64,000 bases of DNA from Clostridiaceae bacterium (GCA_902363375.1 CABIZX010000001.1:1054001-1118000); one strand, 5' to 3'. Shown: positions 37,269-46,814, numbered from the stretch's first letter. Numbers and translations are program-made. Notes: a model not told the origin generated them from the sequence alone.

Positions 37269-37692
37269 ATAATATATACCCTCCTTTTAATAGCTGAAAA
37301 GTAACTTCAAGTTATTTTAATACATTAAATTTTCAATATATTTCAATTATATATGTAAAGTTATTAAATTACTAGATACATCTATTTTATATAGTGGGTT
37401 TTAAGGGTTTATGTTTAAAGTCGATTACTTTTGGTAATAGACTCTTTTAATATTGGCATAATAGAAGATGTGTATATTTAAAATCAACTATACATAAAGT
37501 TTTGTGTTATAAAAATCATCTAAAGGTTGTATAAGAGTATTTCATATGGAGAATATTTATGTTATAAATAGAAAGAAGGCGTTTAACAGTAAGAGAGTAC
37601 ATATAATGAAATTTTGTTAGTATGAGAAATAAGTTTAAGATAAATTGATTGTAAATTTCGAAGGTTGTAAAAATATAGGGAGGTGAATTTTA
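37269..37692. other. Intergenic region between divergent peptidase genes
   Basis: About 420 bases, A/T-rich, with no supported ORF or recognisable promoter. It separates the M29 aminopeptidase from the M20-like gene and ends in the ribosome-binding site of a possible leader peptide. Confidence 0.4.
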
Positions 37693-37728
37693 GTGAGTGT
37701 GTACTTGTTAAATGGTGCAGACTTCTAA
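37693..37728 (+). CDS. Candidate 11-residue leader peptide upstream of the M20-like gene
   Basis: GTG at 37693, with GGGAGGTG (37678-37685) seven bases upstream, opens an 11-codon frame (MSVYLLNGADF) that stops at 37726-37728. The M20-like start codon at 37738 follows after nine bases and has no good Shine-Dalgarno of its own. The arrangement suggests translational coupling through a leader peptide. It could also mark a decayed start region; a single base change would be enough to explain it. Confidence 0.4.
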   Translation: MSVYLLNGADF

Positions 37729-37737
37729 AGTTAATTT

Positions 37738-39135
37738 ATGTTTAAGAAACATATAGAGGCAAATAAAGATTATATAATAGAAGATTTGATAGAGTTAGTA
37801 AAAATAAGAAGTGTAGCTACGAATAAAAAGCCTAATATGCCCTTTGGGGAAGAGATACATAGAAGCCTTAAATATGTATTAGATAAAGGAAAAGGGATGG
37901 ACTTCAAAATTCAAAATTTCTGTGGATATTGTGGTCAAATAGATGCTGGATATGGTGATTATACGATAGGAGTTTTGTGTCATGTAGATGTAAAGGAAGA
38001 GGGTAAGGGGTGGACAAAACCACCATTTTCTGGAGAAGTTTGCGACGGTAATATATATGGACGAGGTATTGTGAAGGGAAAGGCTCCTTTAATAGCTTGC
38101 TTATATGCCATGAAATTTCTAAAGGATGAGAATCTAATTCCTGAAGACAAAAAGGTAAGAATGATTGTTGGAGCGGATAAGGAGACGGGAACACAGGGCA
38201 TAAATTATTATAAAGAGTATGAAGTAGCTCCAGATATAGGGTTTACACCAGATGGCGTATTTCCTGTAATATATGGAGAAAAAGGAATTATGAATTTCAA
38301 TCTTCATATGGAATTTGCTAGTGAATATGATGCACCTATTAATATAGTGCAAATAGTTGGTGGAGATAGTATGGATACTGTACCTTCTAATGCAAGTATT
38401 ATATTGAGTTGTGATGATATATTTAAAGATAAGATTGAAGCTGAGTTAAAGAGGTTTTCAGAGGTTGAGAATATAGAGTATAAGACTCTTAGTCAAAATA
38501 AATTAATAAATATTGAGTTTATAGGAAAGAAAGCGAGCAGTAGAAATCCATACAAAGGAATAAATTCTATATCTTATGGACTAAAGTTTCTTGCGAATTT
38601 TGAGGACTTTATAGACAAAAGAGAATTTATTCATGAGTTTAATAGGCTGATTTCAACTTCTTATAATGGAGAAAAAATAAATTGTAAATTACAGGATGAG
38701 GATTCAGGTGAATTTACCTTTAATGTTAGCACTATAGATTTAAATAGTGATGAAGTTAATATTAAAATAAACATTACTTATCCAATTTCATATATCTATA
38801 GTGATATATTAGAGCTTGTTAAAAATGGATTCAAATATTCTTCATTTAGGATGGATAATATAAATCATGTTAGGGCAGTTTCTTTTTCTAAAGATAGCTT
38901 TGTAGTAAAAAAACTTATGAAGGTATATAGAGAGATTACTGGCGATGAAGAATCGCAACCTTATGTGATAAGTGATGAAACCTATGCAAGGGCTATGAGT
39001 AATACGGTATCTTTTGGTCCAATATTACCTAAAAATAAAAAGTTATCTTATGAGATTGATGAATTTATCACTATAGATGAGTTGATGAATTTAGTAGAAA
39101 TATATGCTATGGCTATATATGAATTATTGAAGTAG
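37738..39135 (+). CDS. M20-family dipeptidase-like protein (PepV/Sapep group) lacking catalytic residues
   Basis: A 465-aa protein of PepV length and layout. LCHVDV (His82, Asp84) keeps one metal-ligand motif, and TPDGVFPV (Asp172) and Glu149 are retained. The bridging Asp, expected in GRGxxDDKGP, is Lys113 in GRGIVKGKAP. The general-base Glu, expected in DEETG, is Lys148 in ADKETG. The dimer-loop His, expected in GKSAH, is Ser267 in GKKASSRNPYKGIN. The distal His near the C-terminus is probably Tyr438. Hydrolase activity is therefore unlikely, although the fold seems complete and the frame is open. It may bind peptides or act as a regulator. VanZ, YdcF and ROK genes follow closely, so it may head their operon. 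Confidence 0.8.
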   Translation: MFKKHIEANKDYIIEDLIELVKIRSVATNKKPNMPFGEEIHRSLKYVLDKGKGMDFKIQNFCGYCGQIDAGYGDYTIGVLCHVDVKEEGKGWTKPPFSGEVCDGNIYGRGIVKGKAPLIACLYAMKFLKDENLIPEDKKVRMIVGADKETGTQGINYYKEYEVAPDIGFTPDGVFPVIYGEKGIMNFNLHMEFASEYDAPINIVQIVGGDSMDTVPSNASIILSCDDIFKDKIEAELKRFSEVENIEYKTLSQNKLINIEFIGKKASSRNPYKGINSISYGLKFLANFEDFIDKREFIHEFNRLISTSYNGEKINCKLQDEDSGEFTFNVSTIDLNSDEVNIKINITYPISYIYSDILELVKNGFKYSSFRMDNINHVRAVSFSKDSFVVKKLMKVYREITGDEESQPYVISDETYARAMSNTVSFGPILPKNKKLSYEIDEFITIDELMNLVEIYAMAIYELLK

Positions 39136-39165
39136 AATTTAAAAATATTAAAAGGGGGTGGGCTT

Positions 39166-39603
39166 ATGAAGAAAAAATATGTATTATTACTTATAACGAT
39201 TTTATGGATTGGCTTTATATTTTATATGTCATCTCAACCAGCAGAGGAATCTTCAAACTCTAGTTCTAGAATAGTAAATATAGTATTACATACATTAAAT
39301 TTAGATAAATCTAATGAAGATGTGTTGACTGTAATAGTTAGGAAAGGAGCTCATTTTACTGAATATTTAATACTGAGTGGTTTAGTTACCGTAACCTATG
39401 GAGCTTTTAATAATAAGAAAAATTATTCTTTTATTTTGTTAGTATGTATATTGGTAGCTTTAAGTGATGAGTTTTTGCAGAGCTTTATTATTGGAAGAAG
39501 CTCTGAGGTAAGAGATGTGCTAATTGATTTTAGTGGTGCGCTTATATTCTTTTTAGTTAATTATGTAATTACTAATTTAAAATTGTTTAAGAAGGGGATA
39601 TGA
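39166..39603 (+). CDS. VanZ family membrane protein
   Basis: A 145-aa protein with about four hydrophobic segments. Family signs are the N-terminal ILWIGFIFYMSSQPAEESS, then RKGAHFTEYLILSG and DEFLQSFIIGRSSEVRDVLIDFSGA. VanZ homologues are small membrane proteins, one of which raises teicoplanin resistance; the general function is unknown. AAAGGGGGTGGG precedes the ATG, 30 bases after the M20-like gene, and its stop is followed two bases later by the ydcF-like start, so all are probably co-transcribed. Confidence 0.88.
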   Translation: MKKKYVLLLITILWIGFIFYMSSQPAEESSNSSSRIVNIVLHTLNLDKSNEDVLTVIVRKGAHFTEYLILSGLVTVTYGAFNNKKNYSFILLVCILVALSDEFLQSFIIGRSSEVRDVLIDFSGALIFFLVNYVITNLKLFKKGI

Positions 39604-39605
39604 GC

Positions 39606-40370
39606 ATGGGTAAATTGAAAGTATATCATATGTTTACATATATAGGATGGTTTGCTCTTATATATTATTTAATTTTAAAGATAGCTAATTTTCATGCCGC
39701 ATTTGCAGAATTTTGGTTAGTTTTAGCTATGATTAGCTATATATCTTACAGGGTTTTAAGAAATGATCTCATAGGACATTCTTTAGGAAGAATATTAACT
39801 ATTGTGATATCTATAGGACTTATAATTTTTTTAGCCTTAGAAGGTTTAATTATATATACTGGAACTATAGAGGATGACAGAAATACAGACTATGTTTTAG
39901 TACTAGGTGCTGGAATAAATAAGAGAAAAATATCTAAATCGTTACAGTTTAGATTAGATAAAGCAATAGAGTTTAATAAAATTCATGGAGATATACCAAT
40001 TATAGTTAGTGGAGGTATGGGAAAGGGAGAAGAAATTACCGAAGCACTTGCTATGAAGGAATATTTAGTAAGTAATGAGGTGAAAGAGGATAATATAATA
40101 ATGGAGGATAGGTCTACTAATACCTATGAGAATTTCAAATTTTCAAAAGAAATAATGAAAGACAGAAATTCCAATAAAGAGAAAGAAAATATACGTGTTA
40201 CGTTGATAACTAATAGATTTCATATGTTTAGAGCTAAATATATAGGTGGTAATGCTGGCTTAAATATATATTGTTATAGTGCACCAAATGAAATGATTAC
40301 AGCACTAAATTTTTATGTAAGAGAAAGTTTTGCATATATAAAGGACGTAATTTATCACTATATTAAATAG
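39606..40370 (+). CDS. YdcF-like (DUF218) membrane protein
   Basis: This 254-aa protein has three hydrophobic segments in its first 90 residues and a C-terminal DUF218/ElyC-SanA-YdcF domain: DYVLVLGAGINKRKISKSLQFRLDKAIEF, PIIVSGGMGKGEEITEALAMKEYL, STNTYENFKFSKEIM and VTLITNRFHMFRAKYIG. Such proteins are implicated in envelope integrity and bind nucleotide-like ligands, but the reaction is unknown. ATG 39606 is preferred to ATG 39600, because GGGG at 39594-39597 is eight bases before the former and only two before the latter. Confidence 0.86.
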   Translation: MGKLKVYHMFTYIGWFALIYYLILKIANFHAAFAEFWLVLAMISYISYRVLRNDLIGHSLGRILTIVISIGLIIFLALEGLIIYTGTIEDDRNTDYVLVLGAGINKRKISKSLQFRLDKAIEFNKIHGDIPIIVSGGMGKGEEITEALAMKEYLVSNEVKEDNIIMEDRSTNTYENFKFSKEIMKDRNSNKEKENIRVTLITNRFHMFRAKYIGGNAGLNIYCYSAPNEMITALNFYVRESFAYIKDVIYHYIK

Positions 40371-40389
40371 TATTAATGGGGGGATTTAG

Positions 40390-41337
40390 ATGTATATAGG
40401 AATAGATTTAGGTGGTACTAATATAGGAATTGGTATAGTGGACGATCAGAATAATTTGATATGCAAAGAGTCAATTCCTACTAAAAAAGAAAGAGGATTT
40501 AATAAAATTATTGAAGATATAGTGATTTTAATCTCTAAAATTATAAAAACTAATAATATATCTAAAGATGAAATTAGAGGTATAGGAATAGGTGTACCTG
40601 GAATAATAAATCCTCAAAATGGAGTTGTGGTTAATTGCGTAAATTTAAAATGGAATAATGTAGATATTAAGAAAGCCATTGAAGATAAATTAAATATTCC
40701 AGTTTCAGTTGGAAATGATGCTACTGTAGCAGGAGTAGCAGAGTTAGTAGTTGGAGCTATGAAAGGGTGTAAAACCGGAGTCCTAATAACTTTAGGTACA
40801 GGAATTGGTGGAGGAATAATAATTAATGGAGAAGTATATGATGGATTTCATGGTGTAGGATCTGAAATTGGACATATGATAGTAGGTGAAAACTATTATA
40901 ATTGTAATTGTGGAAGAAATGGATGTTTGGAGACTTTTTCATCATCCACAGCTATAATAAATTATGCAAGAAAGTTGATAGAAGAAGGCAATGGTTCAAC
41001 TATTATAGATAGAGTCAATGGAGATTTGATAAATATCGATGGAAAAATTATCTTTGAGGAAGCTAAAGAGGGAGATGATATAGCTAGAAAAGTAATTGAT
41101 CGAATGACAAATTATTTAGCTATAGGGATTATGAATATTGTTTCAGTAATAGATCCTGAAATATTTGTAATAGGAGGAGGACTTTCAGCGTCAGGAGAGT
41201 ATCTCCTCACTATGATAAGAGAGAAGTTATCAAAAATCTCTTATTATAATGGAATGGATATTGGAAAAATTGCATTATCTAAAATTGGAAATGATGGTGG
41301 AATTATAGGCGCAGCTGCATTATGCAGGTATAGGTAA
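40390..41337 (+). CDS. ROK family sugar kinase (glucokinase-like)
   Basis: This 315-aa ROK protein has the ATP-binding GIDLGGTNIGIGIVD, sugar-binding GNDATVAGVAE, the LGTGIGGGII loop, EIGHMIV, and the ROK zinc motif CNCGRNGCLE. It probably phosphorylates glucose or a related hexose at O6. No N-terminal helix-turn-helix is present, so it is a kinase rather than a repressor. GGGGGGA precedes the ATG, 19 bases after ydcF. The transcript probably ends at a hairpin in the IS remnant five bases downstream. Confidence 0.9.
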   Translation: MYIGIDLGGTNIGIGIVDDQNNLICKESIPTKKERGFNKIIEDIVILISKIIKTNNISKDEIRGIGIGVPGIINPQNGVVVNCVNLKWNNVDIKKAIEDKLNIPVSVGNDATVAGVAELVVGAMKGCKTGVLITLGTGIGGGIIINGEVYDGFHGVGSEIGHMIVGENYYNCNCGRNGCLETFSSSTAIINYARKLIEEGNGSTIIDRVNGDLINIDGKIIFEEAKEGDDIARKVIDRMTNYLAIGIMNIVSVIDPEIFVIGGGLSASGEYLLTMIREKLSKISYYNGMDIGKIALSKIGNDGGIIGAAALCRYR

Positions 41338-41342
41338 TAAAA

Positions 41343-41554
41343 GGCTCTATTGAAAATTAAAGTAATAAAATATACAAGCTATAAGAAGATAGTGTTCTGT
41401 AACTAAACAGCGAATCTGTTACAAGAACACTATCTTTTTTATTACACTTCTAAGCATTCTTAAAAGATCGCTATTTCCTGGACGTCCCATACAGCTAGGC
41501 TCAATTATAATATTTTTCTTACTATATCCTATTACTTTAATTAGCTACAGAGTC
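41343..41554 (-). mobile_element. Internally deleted copy of the IS1595-like element
   Basis: The 212-bp segment is a shortened, reverse-oriented relative of the element at 4451-5539. Both terminal repeats are recognisable (41343-41367 begins GGCTCTATTG; the other end at 41530-41554 is TATTACTTTAATTAGC... ending AGAGTC). The first 45 bases match the right end of the full IS at 41 of 45 positions. The middle matches the transposase region around its internal hairpin, including GGACGTCCCAT. Two internal stretches corresponding to about 5243-5494 and 4480-5097 of the full copy are missing, so it encodes no transposase. Confidence 0.85.
41386..41440 (+). terminator. IS-derived terminator downstream of the ROK gene
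   Basis: AAGATAGTGTTCTGTAAC (41386-41403) pairs with GTTACAAGAACACTATCTT (41418-41436) with one bulge, followed by a run of six T ending at 41440. It is the antisense hairpin of the transposase gene in the deleted IS copy, now reading in the direction of the ROK gene. Confidence 0.8.
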
Positions 41555-41744
41555 TTTTCAAAAGTTCCTGATAAGGATATATGGATTGAGATCATATGAG
41601 AATTTGCAAAGTTAACATATTATTCATAAAGTGGTTTAGAAAAATCTAAAAATATATTATATGTGTGGCATATATAAAAAAAATATTAAATTTTCAAATA
41701 AAGGTTTATTTTTTCTCAATTTTGTATTATCATATAAATAAAGG

Positions 41745-41778
41745 CGAACTATAAAAATAAATTTATGATTAATGTTCG
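41745..41778 (+). promoter_or_regulatory. Candidate PurR operator (pair of inverted PurBoxes) before purL
   Basis: CGAAC (41745-41749) followed by TAT, and GTTCG (41774-41778) preceded by AAT, form two inverted copies of the PurBox core CGAACWWT. The 24-base separation is one or two bases more than in Bacillus. It lies just upstream of the purL Shine-Dalgarno, as expected for a pur operon repressor site. No purine riboswitch was seen in the leader. Confidence 0.55.
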
Positions 41779-41802
41779 TGTATTTGAAGGGGGATACGTT
41801 AT

Positions 41803-44800
41803 ATGAATAAAATATTCACCATTTACGTTGAAAAAAAATCAGAATTTAATAAGGAAGCACAAGAATTATTGAGGGAGTTTAAAAACTTACTTGGTATTAA
41901 AGGAATCAATAAAATAAGATTAATAAATAAGTATGACCTATGTGGAATTACGAGTGAAGAGTTAGAAGATATAAAGTATACAGTATTAAGTGAAAAAAAT
42001 ACTGACGATATATATGAAGAAAACATAGATTTAGAAGAAAGTAAGTATTTTGTAGTTGAATATCATGAAGGGCAATATGATCAAAGAGCTGATTCAGCAG
42101 CTCAATGTATTCAATTAATTACCCAAAAGGAAGCTCCACAAGTTAAAACAGGAAAGGTCGTAGCTCTATATGGAGATATTACAGAGGATGAGCTTAAAAA
42201 GGTAAAAAGCTACTATATAAATTCAGTAGATTCTAAGGAAAGTTCACTACAAAAGAAAGAGACTATAATGGAGGCACATCAATTACCATCCAATGTAGAG
42301 GTAATAGACGGATTCATAAGTATGGATGAAGATGAATTGAAGGATTTTTTAAAGAAAAGAGGATTATCTCTTAATATAGGAGATATAGTTCTAATAAGAG
42401 ATTATTTTAAAAATGAAAATAGAAATCCTACTATTACAGAAATAAGAGTATTAGATACTTACTGGTCAGATCATTGTAGACATACTACCTTCCAAAGAGT
42501 GCTAACAGATATAGAGTTTGAAGATGGAAAGTACATAAAACCTATTAAAGAAGGGTTTAAAGTATATGAGAATTACAGAAGAGAAGTATATAAAGATAAA
42601 GATAAAGATAAGCCAATGACCTTAATGGATATGGCGGTTATAGCTATGAAAAAGTTAAGGAAAGAAGGAAAGCTTGAAAAATTAGATCAATCTGAAGAGA
42701 TAAATGCATGTAGCATAGTTATTGATGTTGATGTGAATGGAGCATTGGAGAAGTACCTTCTAATGTTTAAGAACGAAACTCATAATCATCCAACGGAAAT
42801 AGAACCTTTTGGAGGAGCTTCTACTTGCCTTGGAGGAGCAATAAGAGATCCTTTATCAGGTAGAAGTTATGTATTTGGAGCCATGAGAATTACTGGTTCT
42901 GGAGATCCTAGAGAAGACATAGAAGAAACCTTGATAGGAAAACTTCCTCAAAGAAAAATTACTAAGGAATCAGCAAAAGGATATAGTAGTTATGGAAATC
43001 AAATAGGATTGGCTACAGGATATGTAAGAGAAATTTATGATGAAGGATATGTAGCAAAGAGAATGGAAGTTGGAGCAGTACTTGGAGCAGCCCCTGCTAA
43101 AAATGTTATTAGAGAAGTACCTACTTCAGGGGATGTAGTAATATTACTTGGAGGAAGAACTGGAAGAGATGGAATAGGAGGAGCTTCAGGTTCTTCAAAA
43201 GAACATAATGAAAAATCTATTGATAATTGTAGTTCAGAGGTTCAAAAGGGAAATGCACCAACAGAGAGAAAAATACAAAGATTATTCAGAAAGAATGAAG
43301 TTACTACCTTAATAAAAAGATGTAATGATTTTGGGGCTGGTGGAGTTTCTGTAGCTATAGGAGAGCTTGCAGATGGTATTAAAATTAATTTAGATAAAGT
43401 TAAGAAAAAATATGATGGGTTAGATGGGACTGAATTAGCAATATCAGAATCTCAGGAAAGAATGGCAGTGGTTGTTGAAGAAAAGAATGCAAAGAAGTTT
43501 ATGACACTTTGTGAGGAAGAAAACTTAGAAGCCACAGTAGTAGCAACTGTAACTGAGGAAAAATCTATGATTATGTCATGGAAGGGTAAGGAGATAGTTA
43601 ATCTAAAGAGAAGCTTTCTAGATACAAATGGAGCTAGTACTTATGGCAAAGTTTATGTTAATGCACCAGTGGAAGATAAGAACTACTTTAATATGAAAAA
43701 TACCACTTCATCATTAAAGGAAGCTTTTGAAATGACACTTAAGGATTTAAATGTTGCATCACAAAAGGGGCTTATGAATATATTTGACTCCACTATTGGA
43801 GGCAACACTGTATTAATGCCATATGGAGGAAAAACTCAAAGAACACAAGTAGATGGCATGGTATTTAAAATACCAGTAGAAAAAGGTGAGACTACTACTA
43901 CAGCATTAATGGCTCATGGATTCAATCCTAAAATCTCATCATGGAGTCCTTTCCATGGCGCGCTATATGCGGTAATAGAAAGTGTTACTAAATTAATAGC
44001 TTTAGGTGGAGATCCAAATGGAATCTATCTTTCTTTCCAAGAGTATTTTGAAAAATTAGGCGATAACCCTAAAAGATGGGGAAAACCATTTTCAGCATTA
44101 CTAGGTGGACTTTATGCACAGCATAACTTAGGAATAGCAGCTATAGGTGGAAAAGATAGTATGTCAGGAACCTTTAAAGAACTAAATGTTCCACCTACAT
44201 TAATAAGTTTTGCCGTAACTACGGGAGATATAAAGAATACTATTAGTAATGATTTTAAGAAAGCGGAAAGTAAAGTTATATTAGTAAACACACCTATAAA
44301 GGATGATTTTATTCCAGATTTTGAAGAGTTAAATAGTAATTATAACCTAGTAAATAAATTAATAAAATCAGGACAAGTTTTATCGAGTGGTAGTATAAAT
44401 TATGGTGGAACCATAGAAACCATTGCTAAAATGTGCTTTGGTAACAATATAGGTATTAAATTAAATGAAGAAGTTTCTGTGAAACAACTTCAAAGTTTTG
44501 GTTATGGTTCTATAATATTAGAGGTTAATAAAGGTTTCAATATTGAAGATGAAAACATTATTTGCATTGGAAAAACAATAAAAGAAGCATTAATAATTAG
44601 AGCAAATGAAACAATTGATTTAAATGAGTTGGCGACTATTTATGAAGATGGTCTTGAGGAAATATTTAGTAAAGACTATAAAAATAATGAATTAGATAGC
44701 CTTGAGATAAAAGATAGTATATTAAATGATAGAAGTAAAAGAAATGAAAATATAAGGATATCACCAATGATAAAGGTTGCACAGCCTAAGGTGCTTATTC

Positions 44801-45579
44801 CAATATTTCCAGGTACAAACTGTGAATATGACTGTGAGAGAGCATTTCTGAAAGCAGGAGCACAGGTTGAAACTTTAATATTTAATAATTTATCTCCTAG
44901 ACATATAGGTCAATCTATCTTAGATATGGAGAAAAAGATTAAAGAATCACAAATAATCATGCTACCAGGGGGATTCTCAGCAGGAGATGAACCTGATGGA
45001 TCAGGTAAATTTATAAATGCTATACTTCGAAATGCAAAAATTAAAGAGGCTGTTATGGAACTTCTAAATAATAGAGATGGATTAATGTTAGGAATTTGTA
45101 ATGGATTCCAAGCTCTTATCAAATTAGGTCTTGTACCTTATGGAGAAATAAGAGATATTGAAGAAGATAGCCCAACATTGACTCATAATCTAATTGGAAG
45201 TCATCAAAGTACCATGGTAAATACTAAAATAGTGAGTAATAAATCACCATGGCTTAGTCAGTGTAGGGAGGGTGAAATTTATAAAGTTCCAATTTCTCAT
45301 GGAGAAGGAAGATTTATTGCTAATGAAAACATGGTAAAAGAATTATTTAAAAATGGCCAAGTAGCTACACAGTATGTAGATAATATGGGAAATCCAACTT
45401 ATGATATAAACTTTAATCCAAATGGATCTGTATATGCAATAGAAGGAATTACAAGTATAGATGGAAGAGTATTTGGTAAAATGGCTCATAGTGAAAGAAT
45501 TGGAAATGGAGTTATAAAAAATGTTTTAGGTGAACATGATATGAAGATATTTGAAAGCGGAGTTAAATATTTTAAATAA
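41803..45579 (+). CDS. purL: Phosphoribosylformylglycinamidine synthase (fused, single-chain)
   Basis: A 1258-aa FGAM synthase that fuses the amidotransferase chains in one protein. Residues about 160-960 hold the synthetase domains (DTYWSDHCRHTTF, FKNETHNHPTEIEPFGGASTC, SDVQKGN-type region) and residues about 1000-1258 a class I glutaminase domain with Cys in LGICNGFQALI and His/Glu in the C-terminal SHGEGRF region. It converts FGAR, glutamine and ATP to FGAM. The single-chain form differs from the PurSQL complex of Bacillus and is common in clostridia. GGGGGAT precedes the ATG. It is the first gene of the operon; a PurBox pair lies upstream. Confidence 0.95.
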   Translation: MNKIFTIYVEKKSEFNKEAQELLREFKNLLGIKGINKIRLINKYDLCGITSEELEDIKYTVLSEKNTDDIYEENIDLEESKYFVVEYHEGQYDQRADSAAQCIQLITQKEAPQVKTGKVVALYGDITEDELKKVKSYYINSVDSKESSLQKKETIMEAHQLPSNVEVIDGFISMDEDELKDFLKKRGLSLNIGDIVLIRDYFKNENRNPTITEIRVLDTYWSDHCRHTTFQRVLTDIEFEDGKYIKPIKEGFKVYENYRREVYKDKDKDKPMTLMDMAVIAMKKLRKEGKLEKLDQSEEINACSIVIDVDVNGALEKYLLMFKNETHNHPTEIEPFGGASTCLGGAIRDPLSGRSYVFGAMRITGSGDPREDIEETLIGKLPQRKITKESAKGYSSYGNQIGLATGYVREIYDEGYVAKRMEVGAVLGAAPAKNVIREVPTSGDVVILLGGRTGRDGIGGASGSSKEHNEKSIDNCSSEVQKGNAPTERKIQRLFRKNEVTTLIKRCNDFGAGGVSVAIGELADGIKINLDKVKKKYDGLDGTELAISESQERMAVVVEEKNAKKFMTLCEEENLEATVVATVTEEKSMIMSWKGKEIVNLKRSFLDTNGASTYGKVYVNAPVEDKNYFNMKNTTSSLKEAFEMTLKDLNVASQKGLMNIFDSTIGGNTVLMPYGGKTQRTQVDGMVFKIPVEKGETTTTALMAHGFNPKISSWSPFHGALYAVIESVTKLIALGGDPNGIYLSFQEYFEKLGDNPKRWGKPFSALLGGLYAQHNLGIAAIGGKDSMSGTFKELNVPPTLISFAVTTGDIKNTISNDFKKAESKVILVNTPIKDDFIPDFEELNSNYNLVNKLIKSGQVLSSGSINYGGTIETIAKMCFGNNIGIKLNEEVSVKQLQSFGYGSIILEVNKGFNIEDENIICIGKTIKEALIIRANETIDLNELATIYEDGLEEIFSKDYKNNELDSLEIKDSILNDRSKRNENIRISPMIKVAQPKVLIPIFPGTNCEYDCERAFLKAGAQVETLIFNNLSPRHIGQSILDMEKKIKESQIIMLPGGFSAGDEPDGSGKFINAILRNAKIKEAVMELLNNRDGLMLGICNGFQALIKLGLVPYGEIRDIEEDSPTLTHNLIGSHQSTMVNTKIVSNKSPWLSQCREGEIYKVPISHGEGRFIANENMVKELFKNGQVATQYVDNMGNPTYDINFNPNGSVYAIEGITSIDGRVFGKMAHSERIGNGVIKNVLGEHDMKIFESGVKYFK

Positions 45580-45602
45580 AATTATATTTGGAGGAGTGCT
45601 AA

Positions 45603-46082
45603 ATGAAGGTAGCAATTATATTTGGAAGTAAATCTGATACTGACATAATGAGAGGAGCAGCAAAATGTTTAAGAGAATTTCATATTCCTTTTGAAGCTTA
45701 TATTCTGTCAGCTCACAGAGTACCAGAAAAATTAACAGAAGTTTTAAAGAACTTAGAAGAAGAAGGATGTGAAGTTATAATAGCTGGAGCAGGACTAGCA
45801 GCTCATCTTCCAGGAGTTATAGCTTCAAAAACTTCCATACCAGTAATAGGAGTTCCCATAAATGCAGCCCTTAATGGGTTAGATGCTCTTTATTCAATAG
45901 TACAAATGCCAAAATCTATTCCAGTAGCAACAGTAGGAATAAACAATAGTTATAATGGGGGAATGATGGCAGTACAAATACTTTCAATAAAGTACCCAGA
46001 AGTTAAAAATAAATTAAATGAATATAGAAAAAATATGAAAGAAAATTTTATAAAAGAAAATGAAGCGGGGGTAGAATTATAA
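45603..46082 (+). CDS. purE: 5-(carboxyamino)imidazole ribonucleotide mutase / AIR carboxylase PurE
   Basis: A 159-aa PurE with the signatures [13 protein letters not shown] and [11 protein letters not shown] and [11 protein letters not shown]. It forms CAIR. No purK gene is present in this operon, so the protein may be a class II PurE that carboxylates AIR directly with CO2, unless purK lies elsewhere. GGAGGAG precedes the ATG. The stop codon overlaps the purC start by one base (TAATG). Confidence 0.93.
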   Translation: MKVAIIFGSKSDTDIMRGAAKCLREFHIPFEAYILSAHRVPEKLTEVLKNLEEEGCEVIIAGAGLAAHLPGVIASKTSIPVIGVPINAALNGLDALYSIVQMPKSIPVATVGINNSYNGGMMAVQILSIKYPEVKNKLNEYRKNMKENFIKENEAGVEL

Positions 46083-46783
46083 TGGATATGAAAGATTTTA
46101 TTTATGAAGGAAAAGCAAAGAGAATATTTAAAACAGAAAAAGAAGATGAAGTATTAGTTTACTATAAGGATGATGCTACAGCGTTTAATGGTGAGAAAAA
46201 GGCATCAATATCTTCAAAAGGAATTCTAAATAATACTATTAGTTCTATAATTTTTGAGATGTTAAATGAAAAGGGAATAAAAACTCATTTTGTTAAAAAA
46301 ATTAGTGACAGAGAGCAAATATGTAAAAAGGTAGATATAATTCCTTTAGAGGTTATTGTAAGAAATGTGGCAGCAGGAAGTATGGCTAAGAGATATGGAA
46401 TTGAAGAAGGAAGAGAACTTAAAACAACAGTGCTTGAAATAAGTTATAAAAATGATGATTTAGGCGATCCATTAATGAATGATTATCATGCTATTGCATT
46501 AGGGCTAGTTACAATTGAAGAATTAGATTATATATATGAACAAGCTTCTAAAGTAAATAAAATACTTACTGAGTTTTTCTTAAAACAAGATATAAAATTG
46601 GTAGACTTTAAGTTAGAGTTTGGAAAATTTAATGGAGAAATCGTACTAGCAGATGAAGTTTCACCAGATACATGTAGATTATGGGATATTAAAACTGGAG
46701 AGAAGCTAGATAAAGATAGATTTAGAAGAGAGCTGGGAGATTTAGTAGAGGGATATACAAAGGTTCTTGAAAGAATTAAATAA
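46082..46783 (+). CDS. purC: SAICAR synthetase
   Basis: This 233-aa enzyme opens with [31 protein letters not shown] and has the family motifs [25 protein letters not shown] and [15 protein letters not shown]. It joins aspartate to CAIR using ATP. Translation starts on the ATG overlapping the purE stop codon, an arrangement that implies coupling; GGGGG precedes it. Normal length for a bacterial PurC. Confidence 0.95.
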   Translation: MDMKDFIYEGKAKRIFKTEKEDEVLVYYKDDATAFNGEKKASISSKGILNNTISSIIFEMLNEKGIKTHFVKKISDREQICKKVDIIPLEVIVRNVAAGSMAKRYGIEEGRELKTTVLEISYKNDDLGDPLMNDYHAIALGLVTIEELDYIYEQASKVNKILTEFFLKQDIKLVDFKLEFGKFNGEIVLADEVSPDTCRLWDIKTGEKLDKDRFRRELGDLVEGYTKVLERIK

Positions 46784-46814
46784 GTAATAGCAAGATGTTT
46801 TAGGAGGAAGAGTC

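Noticed and set aside
41555..41640. Weak similarity to the transposase middle on the plus strand (SYR ... IW residues)
   Set aside because: Too short and not in register with the remnant; the terminal repeat ends at 41554.
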